Below, one piece after another: positions 20,666-33,160 of a stretch of 64,000 nt of DNA; positions within the stretch are counted from its first letter, which is position 1; every line of letters starts with the position of its first letter. Origin of the DNA: Argentina anserina. Its lineage: Eukaryota; Streptophyta; Magnoliopsida; Rosales; Rosaceae. Made by a program: the position numbers and the translations under genes. Below the pieces are notes generated by a model, which was not told where the DNA came from, did no database searches, and was given only the letters and a program-made list of their open reading frames with translations. The DNA is taken from contig NC_065874.1 in NCBI RefSeq assembly GCF_933775445.1, forward strand, positions 27,040,501 to 27,104,500, in the 5' to 3' direction.

Positions 20666-23600
20666 ATGCAAACCCCAAAAGCAAGGTAACTTCGGGTTAT
20701 ATATGATGATGCTCTTCTCCTTTGGCTATAGAGGCTTTTGTTGGTCTGTTGCTTGATAGAACATGCGCTTGTTTGTTTTTTGAGCGAGAAGGTAACTATG
20801 TGTAGTGTATTATACTTTCCTTGTTGCTACATTGATGCCCTTGTGAGCTCCTAGTATGAATTTAGCCTCTGATGCTTGTGTAAGCTTAAATTTGCATCTT
20901 GTCTCGTGTTTGTTCTGTCCTTGTAGAGTGTCATTGTCGTATCCCTTGTCTGTTTGCAACCGTAATCAAAGCTTTCACTATGTGAGTGATAGACCCATTT
21001 TTGTGGCTAGTAGCTATGTATCAGTTTCTTTCTATCAGTATCACTATAAAGATTAAACAGCTACTTCTTGTAGCTTTGAGGTCTTCTTGGCAGCTATAAT
21101 CAATGTTCTAAATATCCCGATATATCCTAATATTAAGAAAACGATACGATAAGTTGCTTATCGGTCTATTATATCGGTCAACCCAAAAAATCAAGTCGAT
21201 ATATCGGGTCAACCCGATATATCGGTGCTTTTTATTTTTATTTTTTTATAACCACGTTGTTTTGAAAAAATAATTTAAAGAAAATGAAAGTTTCGTCGAT
21301 AGCATCCAATGACGAGAGAGTTTATGATGAATGATCACCTCTATTTTTATTAATTAATACTATTATATATTTTAATTGTCAAAACAATCAAATATTTTTT
21401 TATGAAGTTTATTTAGTACATTTACTTCTATAAGTTTTAATTTCTCAAGTTTATTTAGTATATTTTGATGTATATGTGTATAAATATATTAAATTTAATT
21501 AAAAATTAGTAAAAACGATATCCGATATAATCTGATATATCCTCGTTATATCCTTATTTTACAAAACTGATACAATGCCGATAACCGCTATTTAGACCAT
21601 TGGCTATAATGTAGCCGATTGGACCTACTTAAACTGTATGAGGAGCAAAAAGACTCCTTTCTGGACCAATTGAGCAACTGTAGTTTTATAATCTTCTAGC
21701 CATTAAATTGAGGACTCATTAATTTGGCTGTTTAATTTTTATGGTGTTTTTCTAACCAGCATTAGGGGAAACAATATTAGCAAAAAACACATTAGAAGAG
21801 AACAGTCATTAATTGTATTGTTTCATTATTCAGAACTTCTCATCTTAAGAAGGGAGTACTGTATGACTGTTGTATTTCTGTATAATCAATGAAATAACTG
21901 ACGTATATTCCTGGTAGCAAATAATACTTTTAGGGAACTTCTGTTTACATCTGATTTTGTGGTTTGTTTAACAGTATTGCAACAAATCATGTGGTTTCGT
22001 TTGGTGTGGGTGAGTGTACGTATTGTTTGATGTTAATGCAGGATCTTTCAATTTGTAAAGGTTCTTGGGCTTCCACCAGTAGGATAATCATCCTATGAGG
22101 TCCCATGAAAAAAGAAAAAAAAACATATGTTTTATGATAGTATATAGAAATGTAATGCGTGAGAGGAAAAACTTCTGCATTTATGACTTTGGACCTTTAT
22201 ATATGATCTAGGATAAATGACCGAAGTGCCATAAAGTAGTTTCCGTGAATCAGCTTCCTCCCTCTTTCAATGTACTATCTCCTTCCAAGTATATCTAATT
22301 TTCCAAACCATAACTACATTATGCAAATATTCTATTGTAACTTCAGGGTGGAATTTGATATCTGCAGCTCTATAGCTTTACAATGTTCAAATTAACCGGT
22401 TGAACTTTCTTTTGTAATTTTTTAGTGGTTTGTTGTTTTGGAAAGTCTATTTATGTAACCATTCCTCTTTTTATTCTAGAACGTGAGTTTAATCTATTGA
22501 TAATCTAGGATAATTCCTTGCAGCATCCATCACATGTCTTTTTGATGACCTCAGATCTCACAATTTTTCCGTTTATGGTGTAACTGTTGTTTTATCTCCT
22601 AGATGCTTTTGATTGTTTTTCGTTTTTTTTTAATAAAGATGCTTTTGATTGTTAAACCTGATTAGTATTTGCTAATATTTTATCAGAAGTAGTGCCTCTG
22701 AAGTACCTCAAAGGGTAACACCACCTCCAAGGGTATCCCCAACTCAAAAAGACTCCCCTCGGGTAGTGCGCCGCCAACTTAAGCCAATTGCATTGGAGAC
22801 TGATCCTCCATCTACTTCAAGTCAAGCTAGACGACTATCTAAAGACAGAAGCCCAAAAGTTAATGAGAGGCGGTCACCCAGAAGTCCTTTGCCTGAGGTA
22901 CTTTTGATTTTACTCGCATTGATTTCTCAGCTGTTTCGCAATATTTAGTTAAAGTGATATACAACCATAGGATTGTGGTCTAGGGATAATTTAATGTCGG
23001 AGCATTAATGCTTGGATTGGAAGAGAACTTGTTTAATATTTACATAATTTAGGTTGTTTTTGGTGAACTTTGGTCCTTAAAAGTCGTCTATTACATAGCA
23101 GTATAGTTTTTTTTTTGCTTAACTTCTTTTGTTCGTTCACTTGTGGATCAACAATTCAATATTCAACTGTGTATGTGAACGAAGATTTTAAATCTCTACA
23201 GAAAATTGTGTACTGTATATTATATAATTATAAGTCTATAACACCATGTTTCTTCAGTGGTTTTTTTTAAGTATTCATGGTTTTTTTTCCATCAATTGTA
23301 TAGCACATTTTTTCCCCGCACATCGTTCACATCTGTGTTAGCTTTACACTGCACGTTGAATTTTTATGTAGAAATGTTAGTGTGGCATTCTTTATATAAC
23401 TCTCTAATAATCATCTCTACCCTTCACCAGAAGAAAGGCCCAAGTAGAGTATCTGAATTGGAATCTCAGATTTCTCAACTCCATGAGGACTTGAAAAAAG
23501 CAAACAGTGAGCTTCAGTCTTCTGAGTCATGCAAGAAACAAGCTCAGCAAGATGCCGAAGAATCAAAGAAGCAATTGCTCGCCTTGTCATCAAAGCTCGA

Positions 23601-25083
23601 AGAAGCTCAGCAGCAAATTCCTGATCTTTGTCTTTCTGAGGAAGCTCGTGTTATCAAGCTCCAAAAGATTTCACAAGAAAGAGATCAAGCATGGCAGTCA
23701 GAGGTTGAGGCTGTCCAGAAGCAGCATTCGGTTGATGCAGCTGCATTGGCATCTGCCGCTGATGAAATTGAGAGGCTAAAATCACAGCTTGAAATGGTAG
23801 CTGTATCTGAGGCTGATCAGAAGAAGCATGCTGATATTGTCAATATAGAGCTCCAAAGCTTCAAAGAAAACTTGGCAGAAACTCTTTCACTTGTAGAGAA
23901 CATGAAAAAGGAATTGAATGACAGCAAGGAAGCTGAAGCTCAAGCACAGGCACAAGTTAGTCAAACCTTACTGCAGCTGGAATCTGCAAGAAGAGCAGTA
24001 GAGACACTCAGTTCAGATGGCATGAAAGCCTTGGAAGCTTACAACACGGTTGCTTCAGAGCTAGAACAGTCAAAAGCACGAGTAAATTCACTAGAAGAAA
24101 TTGGTGCCAAACTCAAGGCTGATCTGGATAATGTAAGCAGCACCAATGACCTTGAGCAGGAATTTGGAGAAAAGCACGAGTCTGTAGGACCAAATGAGGT
24201 CGAGGCCGAGCTTTACAACTTAAAGTCTGAAGTGAAACGTCTAAAATCTACTCTTGAGACTGCTGAGACCAAATACCATGAAGAACAAATTCAGAGCACC
24301 GTGCAGTTAAGAAGTGCTCATGAACTGGTAGAGCAGATGAGATCTGCTTCTAGTCAGAGAGAGGTTGAACTGGAGGATGAACTGAAGAAAACCAAAGCAG
24401 GTGTTGAAGCCTCGAAGGCCCACCTAATGGATAAGGAAACTGAGTTACAATGCATTTCAGAGGAAAATGAGGCGCTGAATATGAAGCTTCAGCAGAGCCT
24501 GTCATGCCAGAGAGAGTACGAACTGGAAAAGGAACTGAAAGAAGTGACAAATCATGTTTCAGATCTGAAGGCTCATTTAATGGATAAAGAAACAGAATTG
24601 CAGAGTATATCAGATGAAAATGAAATGATGCGAGTGAAAATCAACAAAAGTGAAACGGACAAGAGCAAAGCGAAGGAGGAGGTAGTGGCAGAAGTAGAGG
24701 CAGCAAGGTGTGCTGAGAGAGAGGCTCTTATGAAGCTTGGAATTGTGATGGAGGAGGCCGATAAGAGCAGCAAGAAGGTAGCTAGGGTGACTGAACAGCT
24801 GGAGGCAGCACAGGCGGCCAGCGCAGAGTTGGAGGCAGAACTGAGAAGGCTAAAGGTGCAGTCTGACCAGTGGAGGAAAGCTGCTGAGGCAGCAGCAGCC
24901 ATACTTTCCTCTGGGAACGGCAAGATCATGGAGAGAACTGTATCCATGGACAGCAACAACTATCATGTTCCTGGAAAGCTTGGTTCGCCTTACTCTGAAG
25001 ATATGGATGAAGAGATGCTGAAGAAGAAAAATGGGAACATGCTGAAGAAGATAGGTGTCTTTTGGAAGAAGCCACAGAAATAG
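20666..25083 (+). CDS. ROP effector of the ICR/RIP family (ICR2/3-like)
   Basis: Three coding exons, 20666-20685, 22687-22897 and 23431-25083, join with GT-AG sites to 627 codons plus TAG. The protein begins MQTPKAR and has a basic, Pro/Ser-rich N-terminus ([17 protein letters not shown]), both typical of the family. From residue ~78 ([17 protein letters not shown]) to ~560 it is one long coiled coil. It carries the QWRKAAEAA motif near residue 557, needed for ROP GTPase binding in ICR1, and a lysine-rich tail ([12 protein letters not shown]). Known members link activated ROPs to microtubules, polarity and secretion. The length is nearer Arabidopsis ICR2 than the short ICR1. A 51-residue internal repeat contains [11 protein letters not shown] twice (DNA 24418 and 24571). 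Intron 1 holds a hAT MITE. The frame stays open upstream into intron 2 from 23257, but the acceptor CACCAG and family alignment place the exon start at 23431. Confidence 0.95.
21101..21602. mobile_element. hAT-type MITE in an ICR intron
   Basis: A 502-bp element with terminal inverted repeats CAATGTTCTAAATA and TATTTAGACCATTG (one mismatch in 14). It is flanked by the perfect 8-bp duplication GCTATAAT at 21093-21100 and 21603-21610. An 8-bp target and CAATG-type ends are the hAT signature. The interior is AT-rich and non-coding, with repeated CCGATATATC words that form further inverted pairs. Confidence 0.92.
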
Positions 25084-26035
25084 AAATTCCACCCAGGTTG
25101 ATGAAATTTTCCTTTGGTTACATCAACATGATGCTTCTCATCTTTGCACTTATTCTTATTCTTCCAAGCTTGAAGTGGCTAACTGTCTTCCTCTTTATCC
25201 TCTGACAGATGTGTGGTTTTGGTGCACAGCAAAGTCCATTTGGTTTAGCTGCTGGTAATTTTCTGAGGCTACTGTAACTACATGTGTGGTGGCTAGGCAC
25301 TACACAGATGATTATTTTGGTTCATTCTGTTTTACCGGAGTACTGTAATGATGATCTTTTAAGCCATTAGTTATGGAAGGCGTATGTATGTATCAGTTAA
25401 GACATATTCTGCTGTTATGACAATTATTTATCGAAGTATCCGGGTTAGCTGTACTTCTGATTGAGCTGTTAATGTTGGTTCTGATTCTGTCCATTGTATT
25501 TTACCTTTCAGATCCTCAAGTGTTGTCGTCATTCCATTTCTTGGTCATCTGACTTCTTATAAACATAAAACATGCTCTCCATCGTTCCACATTCTTGCTC
25601 CGGCAGGCTTTGCGACCAACTATTATGATCAAGATGGTGGTAGTGATTCTGCTGGCCTGCCTTGCCACTGTACAAAGTGAACTGAGACATGCTGTTATAT
25701 TTTATAAATCCGTTACAACAGTGGCTACTCGGCTTCTGTGCACCAGTAACCTTTGATATATTTTATAGTTGGCGGGCGTTCATGTTGTCTATTTGCTTTG
25801 GAGGTTTGGAGTTTTCATGACTAATAGCTGGTGCCCAGTTCGACATCTAGCTTTAGCGTTTTTTTGGTTTTGCACCGGTAGCCCTTCAAAACAATACGTT
25901 TGATCTCAACTTTTTTTTTTAGGACGGATCTCAACTATCTTTATATATTAAGGCTAGTGGTGATACATAACTAATTGCGAAATGAATGAAAGGTTTAAGA
26001 CCCCAAATATAGTTACTAGTATAACTTAATTACAC

Positions 26036-26066
<31 letters not shown>

Positions 26067-26446
26067 ACTAAATAATTAAATAATAAAAAAATGATGTTGT
26101 ATTTTCAGTTGTTTGTTTTCTATTTCTAAATAATGTGATGCATATGAAATCCTACTTGTTCTCAATATTACAATAATACATATGTATTACATAAAAAAAT
26201 TCATATCGTAAATTCATATCATGCACCAGTGAACCAAAATTTCTAGCTACGCCATTGCGTTACAAACACCATAAGTCCGTCCAGGTTGTGTTGTAGGCTT
26301 GTAGTTTGCTCCTGGCATCCAACTATTAATCATGACAATAACCCAATTTTCATTCCGCTCAATCAGGGATTGTATTCTTATACACATATTCCCTTGCCAT
26401 CGCTAGGGTACATGCTTGCACCACTCATTAGAAACCCAATACTCCA
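25084..26446. other. ICR 3' UTR and intergenic
   Basis: The first ~400 bases are probably 3' UTR. There is no other gene. It contains a (TA)n run at 26040-26066. Confidence 0.6.
26040..26066. repeat. (TA)n microsatellite
   Basis: Uninterrupted TA dinucleotide run. Confidence 0.95.
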
Positions 26447-27257
26447 TGTAGACACAAGAAATTTAATGAAGTAAATCATTTTCATTAAATGATTAAATCG
26501 ACCAAGAACCCGATAAAATTACACACGTGGCCCAAAAGTCAACAAATTCAGTACAAATCCGAATAAAATTTCCGTCAGCACATAAACAGATGATCGTAAT
26601 CGAAGCTACGCGATTCTGACTTTAATTGGAAATTGAATGTCATTGACGATCGAAATGGTAATCGGACATTTGATTAAATTAATAAATTTCTTTACGGTTA
26701 TAATTAAATTAATTATGTGAATCTATTTAATTTAGTTATTCTCATAACTAATTTTAAATTAATCAGAAAATACATATTAATTTAATTATAAAACTAAAGA
26801 AATATTATTATTTTAGTGTCATTAAAATATTCTATAAAATAGAAGTCTTGACACTATAAATACCCCTTCCAACATAAAGAGATGGGGGATTTTTATGTTG
26901 GAGAAGAAGAGAGAAAATCATTCCAGCAAGATCACTCTTGAGAAATCCCGAAGTCTCCCAAGTCCACGAAAAATCATCAAGCTACCAAATCGCTTGTTCT
27001 TCATCAAATCCAAATCCAAACTCAAGTCCACGAAGAATCATCAAGCTACCAAATCGCTCGTTCTTCATCAAATCCAAATCCAAATCAAACTCAAATTCTC
27101 AAGATCAAGTGCACGTCACCCTTGAGCCAAGTTACATACGGAGATAGAATCAGAGGAGTTCACAAAGATTGTAACCTCGCGCTTGATTATCAATAAATTA
27201 CATTTTATTTGTACACGTGTCTGTACTCTTATTTGTTTTCAGATTGATCGTTCTACA
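26447..27257 (+). repeat. 5' LTR of the Tat element
   Basis: 811 bp. A TATAAA box at 26855-26860 precedes a likely start near AACATAAAGAGATGGG. A 64-bp segment at 26961-27024 is duplicated in tandem at 27025-27090; the 3' LTR has it once. Confidence 0.92.
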
Positions 27258-27280
27258 AATTGGCACGCCTAGTGGGACAT
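27258..27280 (+). promoter_or_regulatory. putative primer-binding region
   Basis: Directly after the LTR comes AATTGGCACGCCTAGTGGGA. A TTGGC start a few bases after the LTR is typical of Tat elements. The tRNA is not identified. Confidence 0.55.
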
Positions 27281-27331
27281 TTTTGGCCACTCATCTCATT
27301 CTCCGAAGAAATCTTCAAATCCATTTGTGTG

Positions 27332-29735
27332 ATGGCTTCCAAGAACAACCAAGCCGTCCTAACGAAGAAATCCAAGTCCACAACCGCAAGGTCAAGCGGA
27401 GAGGCCGAGCCGATCAAGAAGTCCAGACAAACATCCTCCAAATCAAAGAGTGAACCGATTGCCATTGTCACCCGGAGAGTGGCTAGAGCTTAACCCACGA
27501 CATTTATGGCACTTGCTAGTAAGCCTCGTCAACCAGTCATCACCTTGGAGAGCTTGGGAGCAATAAAACATGCCTCGCAAAGTGGGAAGAAGCAAGTGTC
27601 AAAGGAGAAGGAGCAAAATGAGCAATCTCTTCTACCCGTTCATGGTGATGGCTCTATCCTGGAAGACGTTTTCTCTGATGACGAATCAAGCACGGCGTCA
27701 TACCATGGAAGTCCCAAAGAAGATGGTGATAACTTTCATTCTATGGCACATGAATCCTCTTCTGACAATGCGCAGGTCTTAGTGACGGGGACATCCACAA
27801 TCGAGGAGCAACTCTCTAATATGTTGGAGATGGTTGAAAAGCTCACCCGAATGGTTGAAGAAAAGGACGTGCAAATCGCTGAGCTTTATAGCAAGTTGGG
27901 AGATCACGATGATGAGAACTCCACCAAGGGGTCGCCTGACAGGAGCAAAGTAAACGAAAAGGTAGAAACGTCCAAGAACAATGATGACTCGCTTGGTTCC
28001 TTATCACTCCAGCAATTGCAGGACATCATCACCAACTCAATTCGGGCTCAATATGGAGGTCCTTCTCGTGACTCCCTCACTTACTCCAAACCTTACACGA
28101 AGAGGATCGACAACATAAGGATGTCGATGGGGTATCAGCCACCAAATTTCCAACAATTTGAAGGTAAAGGGAACCCAAAGCAACACGTCGCCCACTTTGT
28201 GGAGACTTCCAGTAACGCCAGGACAGAAGGCGATCACCTTGTCAAGCAGTTTGTTCGTTCGTTGAAGGGAAATGTCTTTGAGTGGTATACAGACTTAGAG
28301 CCGGAGTATGTTGACAGTTAGGACCAAATGAAGCGCGAGTTCCTTAATCGATTCTATAGTACAAGGCGGACGGTGAGCATGATGAAGCTAACTAACACGA
28401 AGCAACGAAAGAATGAACCCGCGATCGGCTACATCAATAGATGGCGCTCACTTAGCCTTGATTGCAAAGACCGATTGTCAGAGGTGTCAGCCGTTGAAAT
28501 GTGCACCCAAGGAATGCACTTTGATTTGCTATACATCTTGCAAGGAATCAAGCCTCATTCTTTCAAAGAATTGGCTACTTGAGCCCACGACATGGAGCTA
28601 AGATTGGTAAGTCATAAGGGAAAGAATGAAACCCTGGAAACCAACGAAAAGACAAAGTCTTCGGAAGCAGATTTGACAAGGTTGTGAAGAATCCTTCCAA
28701 AGAATCAATGGTCATCAATACTGCACCGGTTAAGATCTCTATGCGGAATAAGAAAGAGTTCAATAAGGTGGAACCTCCTCGAACCTACAATAAGAGTAAA
28801 CGCATGTTAAATGATATGGAGCGAAAGACGTACCTGTTCCCATACTCTGATGTGGCGGGCATGTTAGAGGATCTGCTCGAAAACAAGATAAAAGATTTTC
28901 CGGAGTGCAAGCATCAAGAAGAAATGCATCGTGTCAACGATCCGAAGTATTGTAAATATCATAGCCTCATTAGTCACCCTATAGAGAACTGCTTTGTTCT
29001 CAAGGATTTGATAATGAACCTCGCCAAGCAAGGGAAGATTGAGCTGGATGTCAACGACATTGCTGAAGTCAATTGCACTATCGTAACATTCGGGTCGTTC
29101 GAGCCAGTTCCATTTCATTTTCACCCGATGAAAAAACACCGTTCTGTTTCACAAATGAGGCACGTGAACATAAGAAAACCAAAGAAGTTAAAGAATATCC
29201 TGCTTCCACGCCTATCCTCCAAGTTGTCTCTAATGCCGATGATGAAGGATGGGTATTGGTCACCCGAAGAAGAACTCGCAAAGGTATGATGTCAAATTCA
29301 CCAATTGCCCGACCAAGTCAGAAGAAATCACCTCCACGACGAGAGGAGAATGAACGAGGACGTTTTGAGACGAAAGTCGTGCCATATTCGTGGAAGCCTC
29401 TTCACCAGAACTTGTCAATAGAACACTTGCCCACAAAACAACCGAATGTCACTTCAATGGCCACAAGTTGTGAAGTTAGCTCCGAAGGAGACGAAAAGTT
29501 TGAAGCAAGAGAAATAGGTGTAAGTCAAGTGTTAAATAAAAATGAGGTATTGAAACAATTGGAGAGTCTACCTTTCCAACTTAGCCCATCTGACTTGATG
29601 CAATTGCCAAAATCAACGAGATGCGCATTTGTGGAGTTGCTCATCGACGTAGGAAAACACTCCACAAGCATGAAGGCATGTGGCGCGTATGATGCATACT
29701 GTGATAACATTCAATTCACAGACGATGACCTCTAA
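27332..29735 (+). pseudogene. Tat gag, broken
   Basis: It begins MASKNNQAV at 27332. One frame, interrupted by in-frame stops at 27491 (TAA), 28319 (TAG) and 28580 (TGA), carries the capsid-like part (GYQPPNFQQFEGKGNPKQHV, FVRSLKGNVFEWYTDL, REFLNRFYSTRRTVSM). The frame then shifts near 28684 and again near 29073. The C-terminal part reads YCKYHSLISHPIENCFVLKD, the zinc-binding segment usual in Tat gag, then DDEGWVLVTRR. A further TAA at 29733 separates it from protease in the same frame. Gag would form the particle; this copy cannot. Confidence 0.9.
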
Positions 29736-30224
29736 TTGGGCTCTAAGCCACATAATCGGCATCTTTTTGTGACGGGGTACATGCGAGAGCGGAAGTTGAA
29801 TCGCATGCTCATAGGCGGAGGGTCAGCAGTAAATATCATGCCCAAGTCAACCATGTCTCAACTCGGCATCAACATTGATGAGTTATCAAGGAGTCGTCTC
29901 ATGATCCAAGGTTTCAACCAAGGAGGACAAAGAGCTATAAGAATGATCAGACTAGACATGGACATCAGAGAGCTAAAATCAAACACCTTGTTTCATGTCA
30001 TCGATGTGAAGACCTCGTACAACTTGTTGTTGGGACGACCATGGGTGCATGAAAATGGCATCGTGCCATCCACTTTACACCAATGCTTCAAGTTCTATCG
30101 CGGAGGTGTGAAAACCGTGGTAGGAGATACCAAACCATTCACAGAAGCTGAGTCATACTTTGCGGATTCTAAATTCTACACAGATGAGGAGTCAATGAAA
30201 GAAGTCCTTCCGGCATCGCGGTAG
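29736..30224 (+). pseudogene. Tat aspartic protease, catalytic residue lost
   Basis: The frame contains LIGGGSAVNIMPKSTMSQL and later YNLLLGRPWVHENGIVPS, both standard for Tat proteases. At the catalytic position the family has Asp (LIDGGSAVN or LIDDGSAVN); here codon 29814-29816 is GGC, glycine, consistent with one A-to-G change. The frame ends at TAG, after which the expected start of reverse transcriptase does not follow. Confidence 0.88.
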
Positions 30225-30920
30225 AGCAATCCAAAATTAAAGCCATCCAGGAAATGCCAAAGCCAAGAAATTTGCGCGAGTTCAAAGGCCTCCAAGGACG
30301 ACTTGCCTTCATCAAACGGTTCATATCGAACCTAGCAGGCCATTGCCAACCATTCAGTCAACTCATGAAGAAAGTTGTTTCATTTGTATGGGATGAAGCT
30401 TGTTGTAATGTCTTTGAGAGCATAAAGAAATACCTGGCGAATCCTCCGGTATTGGGTGCACCTATCGCCGAGAAACCTCTTATCTTTTACATCGCGGCTC
30501 AAGAGATATCACTTGGGGCCCTTCTTGCTCAAGAAAATGAGGCCAAAAAGGAAAAAGCCTTGTACTACTTAAGTCGGACTCTCACCAGACCTGAGCTAAA
30601 TTATCCGCCGATAGAGAAGATGTGTCTTGCACTCGTCTTCGCCACTCAAAAGTTGAGGCATTACATGCAAGCTTAGACAATACACTTGGTGGCGCGAGCC
30701 GATCCAGTTAAGTTCATATTATCTAAACTAGTTCTAACCGGGCGCATGGCTAAGTGGGCGTTACTATTGAACCAATACGACATTGTATATGTGCCCGCTA
30801 AAGCAGTGAAAGGACAAGCGTTGGCCGACTACCTGGCAGACCACCCTATTCCAGCAGATTGGGAAATCTCAGACGAATTCCCGGACGAGGAAGTCTTCCT
30901 TACAGAGGTCCTCCCTACTT
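30225..30920 (+). pseudogene. reverse transcriptase tail and first RNase H, truncated
   Basis: The sequence enters at MPKPRNLREFKGLQGRLAFI, the thumb/connection region, and continues through LGALLAQENE, LSRTLTRPELNYPPIEK and LRHYMQA. The fingers and palm, with the YxDD motif, are missing between 30224 and 30250, so on the order of a kilobase of pol has been deleted. There is a TAG at 30674. It cannot support reverse transcription. Confidence 0.9.
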
Positions 30921-31406
30921 GGAAGATGTTTTTTGATAGCTCATCTAGGGCAGACAGAGCATGGGCTGGTGTTATCTTTGTCTCCACAAAAATAGATATT
31001 GCCTTATTCTTTCACTCTTAGGGAACTGTGCTCCAACAATGTTGCAGAGTACCAAGCCTTGATCATGGGATTGCAAACAACGTTAGAAATTGAAATCCAA
31101 AGTCTTGAAGTGTATGGAGACTTGAAGTTGGTGATTGATCAACAACTCACTAATTACGAGGTCAAGAATGAAGATTTAGTACTTTATTTCCAACTCGCTA
31201 CACAACTCTTGAATGGCTTTGATAATGTTACACTCATATATGTGCCACGGAAAGAAAATCAAATGGCAGACGCATTGGCAAACTTGGCGGCAACTTTAGC
31301 ATTGTCTGCAGACGAAATTTTGGACACCCCAATTCGCCAAAGGTGGGTCGTGACAACAAAACCTTCACTCCAGTATGCTAGTTCTCATGTAGTGTTACAC
31401 CATTGA
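30921..31406 (+). pseudogene. second, archaeal-type RNase H of Tat pol
   Basis: It starts MFFDSSSRADRAWAGVI (the usual first acidic residue is in FDGS/FDSS) and continues in another frame from ~30999 with NNVAEYQALIMGLQ, LEVYGDLKLVIDQ and ENQMADALANLA. These match the acidic RNase H positions D-E-D-D. A frameshift with a stop at 31019-31021 splits it. This extra RNase H between pol and integrase is a lineage marker for Tat. Confidence 0.88.
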
Positions 31407-31407
31407 T

Positions 31408-32620
31408 GTTGAAGATTGGAGGCATCCTTTTATCGACTATCTTGAGCACAACAAGCTTCCCGAAGATTCGAAGCAAAGGTGGAGCATCAAGCGGCGATCA
31501 CCGCGCTTCCTTTACTACAAAGAAACTTTATATCGGAGGTCATTTGACGGAGTACTTCTTCGATGCTTAGGAAAAGATGAAGCGGTCAAAGCCATGGAAG
31601 AGGTTCATTCTGGAGTGTGTGAAGCACATCAGTCAGGACCGAAGTTACATTTTCAAGTAAGACGACTAGGGTATTATTGGCCCGCCATGGTTAAGGATTG
31701 TATGGAGTATGCGCAAAAATGCCAAGCTTGTCAGTTTCATGCCAACTTCATTCATCAGCCACCTGAGCCGTTGCATCCGACAATTGCTTCGCATCCATTT
31801 GACGTCTGGGGAATGGATGCAATCGGACCCATCACTCTGAAATCATTGGCTGGTCATATGTACATTCTGGCAGCCACGAATTCCTTCTCAAAGTGGGTAA
31901 AAGCGATACCACTGAAAGAAATAAAGAAAGAAAATGTTGTGGACTTCATTACTGGAAGCATTATTCAACGCTACGGTATACCGCGATGTATCATCACGGA
32001 CAATGTCAAGTATTTCTTGAATACCGCAACAGAAAATTTGAGCAAGAAATTCCACTTCAAGCTTCACTTCTCTTCGATGTACAACGCCCTGACAAATAGT
32101 TTGGCAGAATCATTCCATAAAACGCTTTGTAATATTCTGAAGAAAACTGTCAGCAAGAAGTAGAGGGATTGGCATGAGAAATTGGGCGAAGCTTTCTGGG
32201 CTTATAGAACGACGTATCAGACAACCACAAATGCTACACCTTATTCTCTCGTCTATGGTGTCGAAGTCATGTTACCATTAGAGAAAGAAATTCCGTCATT
32301 GAGAATCGCTTTGCAAGAAGGTCTCACAAATGAGAAATATGTCAAGTTGCGCCTGCAAGAGTTAGAAATTTGGACGAGAAGAGGCTTGATGCACAACAAC
32401 ACCTGGAATGCTACCATGCTCAGATGTCACACGCCTTCAATAAAGGTGTTCGACCACGGTCATTTCAAGTTGATGATTTAGTTCTTGTTGTTCGAAGACC
32501 CATCATTATGACGCACAAGTCTGGCTCCAATGGAAGTGGGATGGTCCTTATGTCGTCAGAGAAGTATACACCAATGGAGCTTACAAAATTATGGCGGAAG
32601 ACGGTCTGAGGATCAGTCCC
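31408..32620 (+). pseudogene. Tat integrase, broken near the C-terminus
   Basis: Zinc-binding part: HSGVCEAHQSG with CQACQFH. Catalytic core acidic residues are present in GMDAIGPI, IITDN and SLAESFHKTL. A TAG at 32161 interrupts the core end (KKTVSKK stop RDWHEKL), then the frame stays open to 32481. The C-terminal part (RPRSFQVDDLVLVVRRPII) is in a different frame from ~32370. The family usually has a GQAEA-type motif where this copy has NSLAES. Confidence 0.9.
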
Positions 32621-32948
32621 ATTAACGACAAGTTCTTGAAGAAGTATCATGCTTGAAAACGTCAAAGTATGCTTCAAGTCTGCACGAGTGACGAGCCTAA
32701 ACAGCATAAGACAAGAAAAAAATAGAAGAAAAAAAACAAAAACAAAAAATGATCCACGCTTGCATGAGCTTAAACTGCACAAGGCACAGAAAAAAACTCT
32801 TGAACTACGTGATGACTTGATTCCTTCTTTAGAAGGATACGTAGGCAGCTTGAGAATAACAACCTTAAGTTCAGTCACATCAAAATAATAAAAAGGGTTT
32901 GATTGAAAAAAAAAATCCTGATCATTCAAGTCAGCTATCACATCCATG

Positions 32949-33160
32949 TCAAATCCTTGAAGCTTTGAAACTGGCTCGCAACTTCTTTGCCTCTTCAATC
33001 TTTGATGCAGTCAGTTCTAGAATCTCTCGAATTTGGCACTTCTTCTGTTCTAGATCAACAAGTCTTGCATCGTGAAAAAGAAGGTCTGCATCTAGCGAGT
33101 CCAACGTCTGCTCTAGCTTCTGTTGTTCTTTCTTCTAGTTCTCAAGGGACTCAAGTATAG
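32949..33160 (-). pseudogene. antisense coiled-coil ORF remnant
   Basis: On minus, opposite to pol, one frame reads LESLEN, stop, KKEQQKLEQTLDSLDADLL, then LVDLEQKKCQIREILEL, TASKIEEAKKLRA, and ends at TGA (32949-32951). Heptad spacing of Leu/Ile is clear. Additional ORFs downstream of pol, including antisense ones, are known in Tat elements; this looks like the tail of one. Function is unknown. Confidence 0.65.

Noticed and set aside
23257..23430. Upstream extension of the long ICR ORF
   Set aside because: The reading frame is open by chance through the intron end; the peptide is hydrophobic and unlike ICR proteins, while the acceptor at 23430 joins in phase to the recognised N-terminal exons.
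24350..25092. Minus-strand ORFs (66, 128 and 80 codons) opposite the ICR exon
   Set aside because: Mirror images of a coding exon with strong codon bias; no independent support.
32465..32998. 177-codon minus ORF over the integrase end
   Set aside because: Mostly the complement of integrase and A-rich spacer, with a long Phe/Leu run; only the neighbouring coiled-coil frame looks like real coding sequence.
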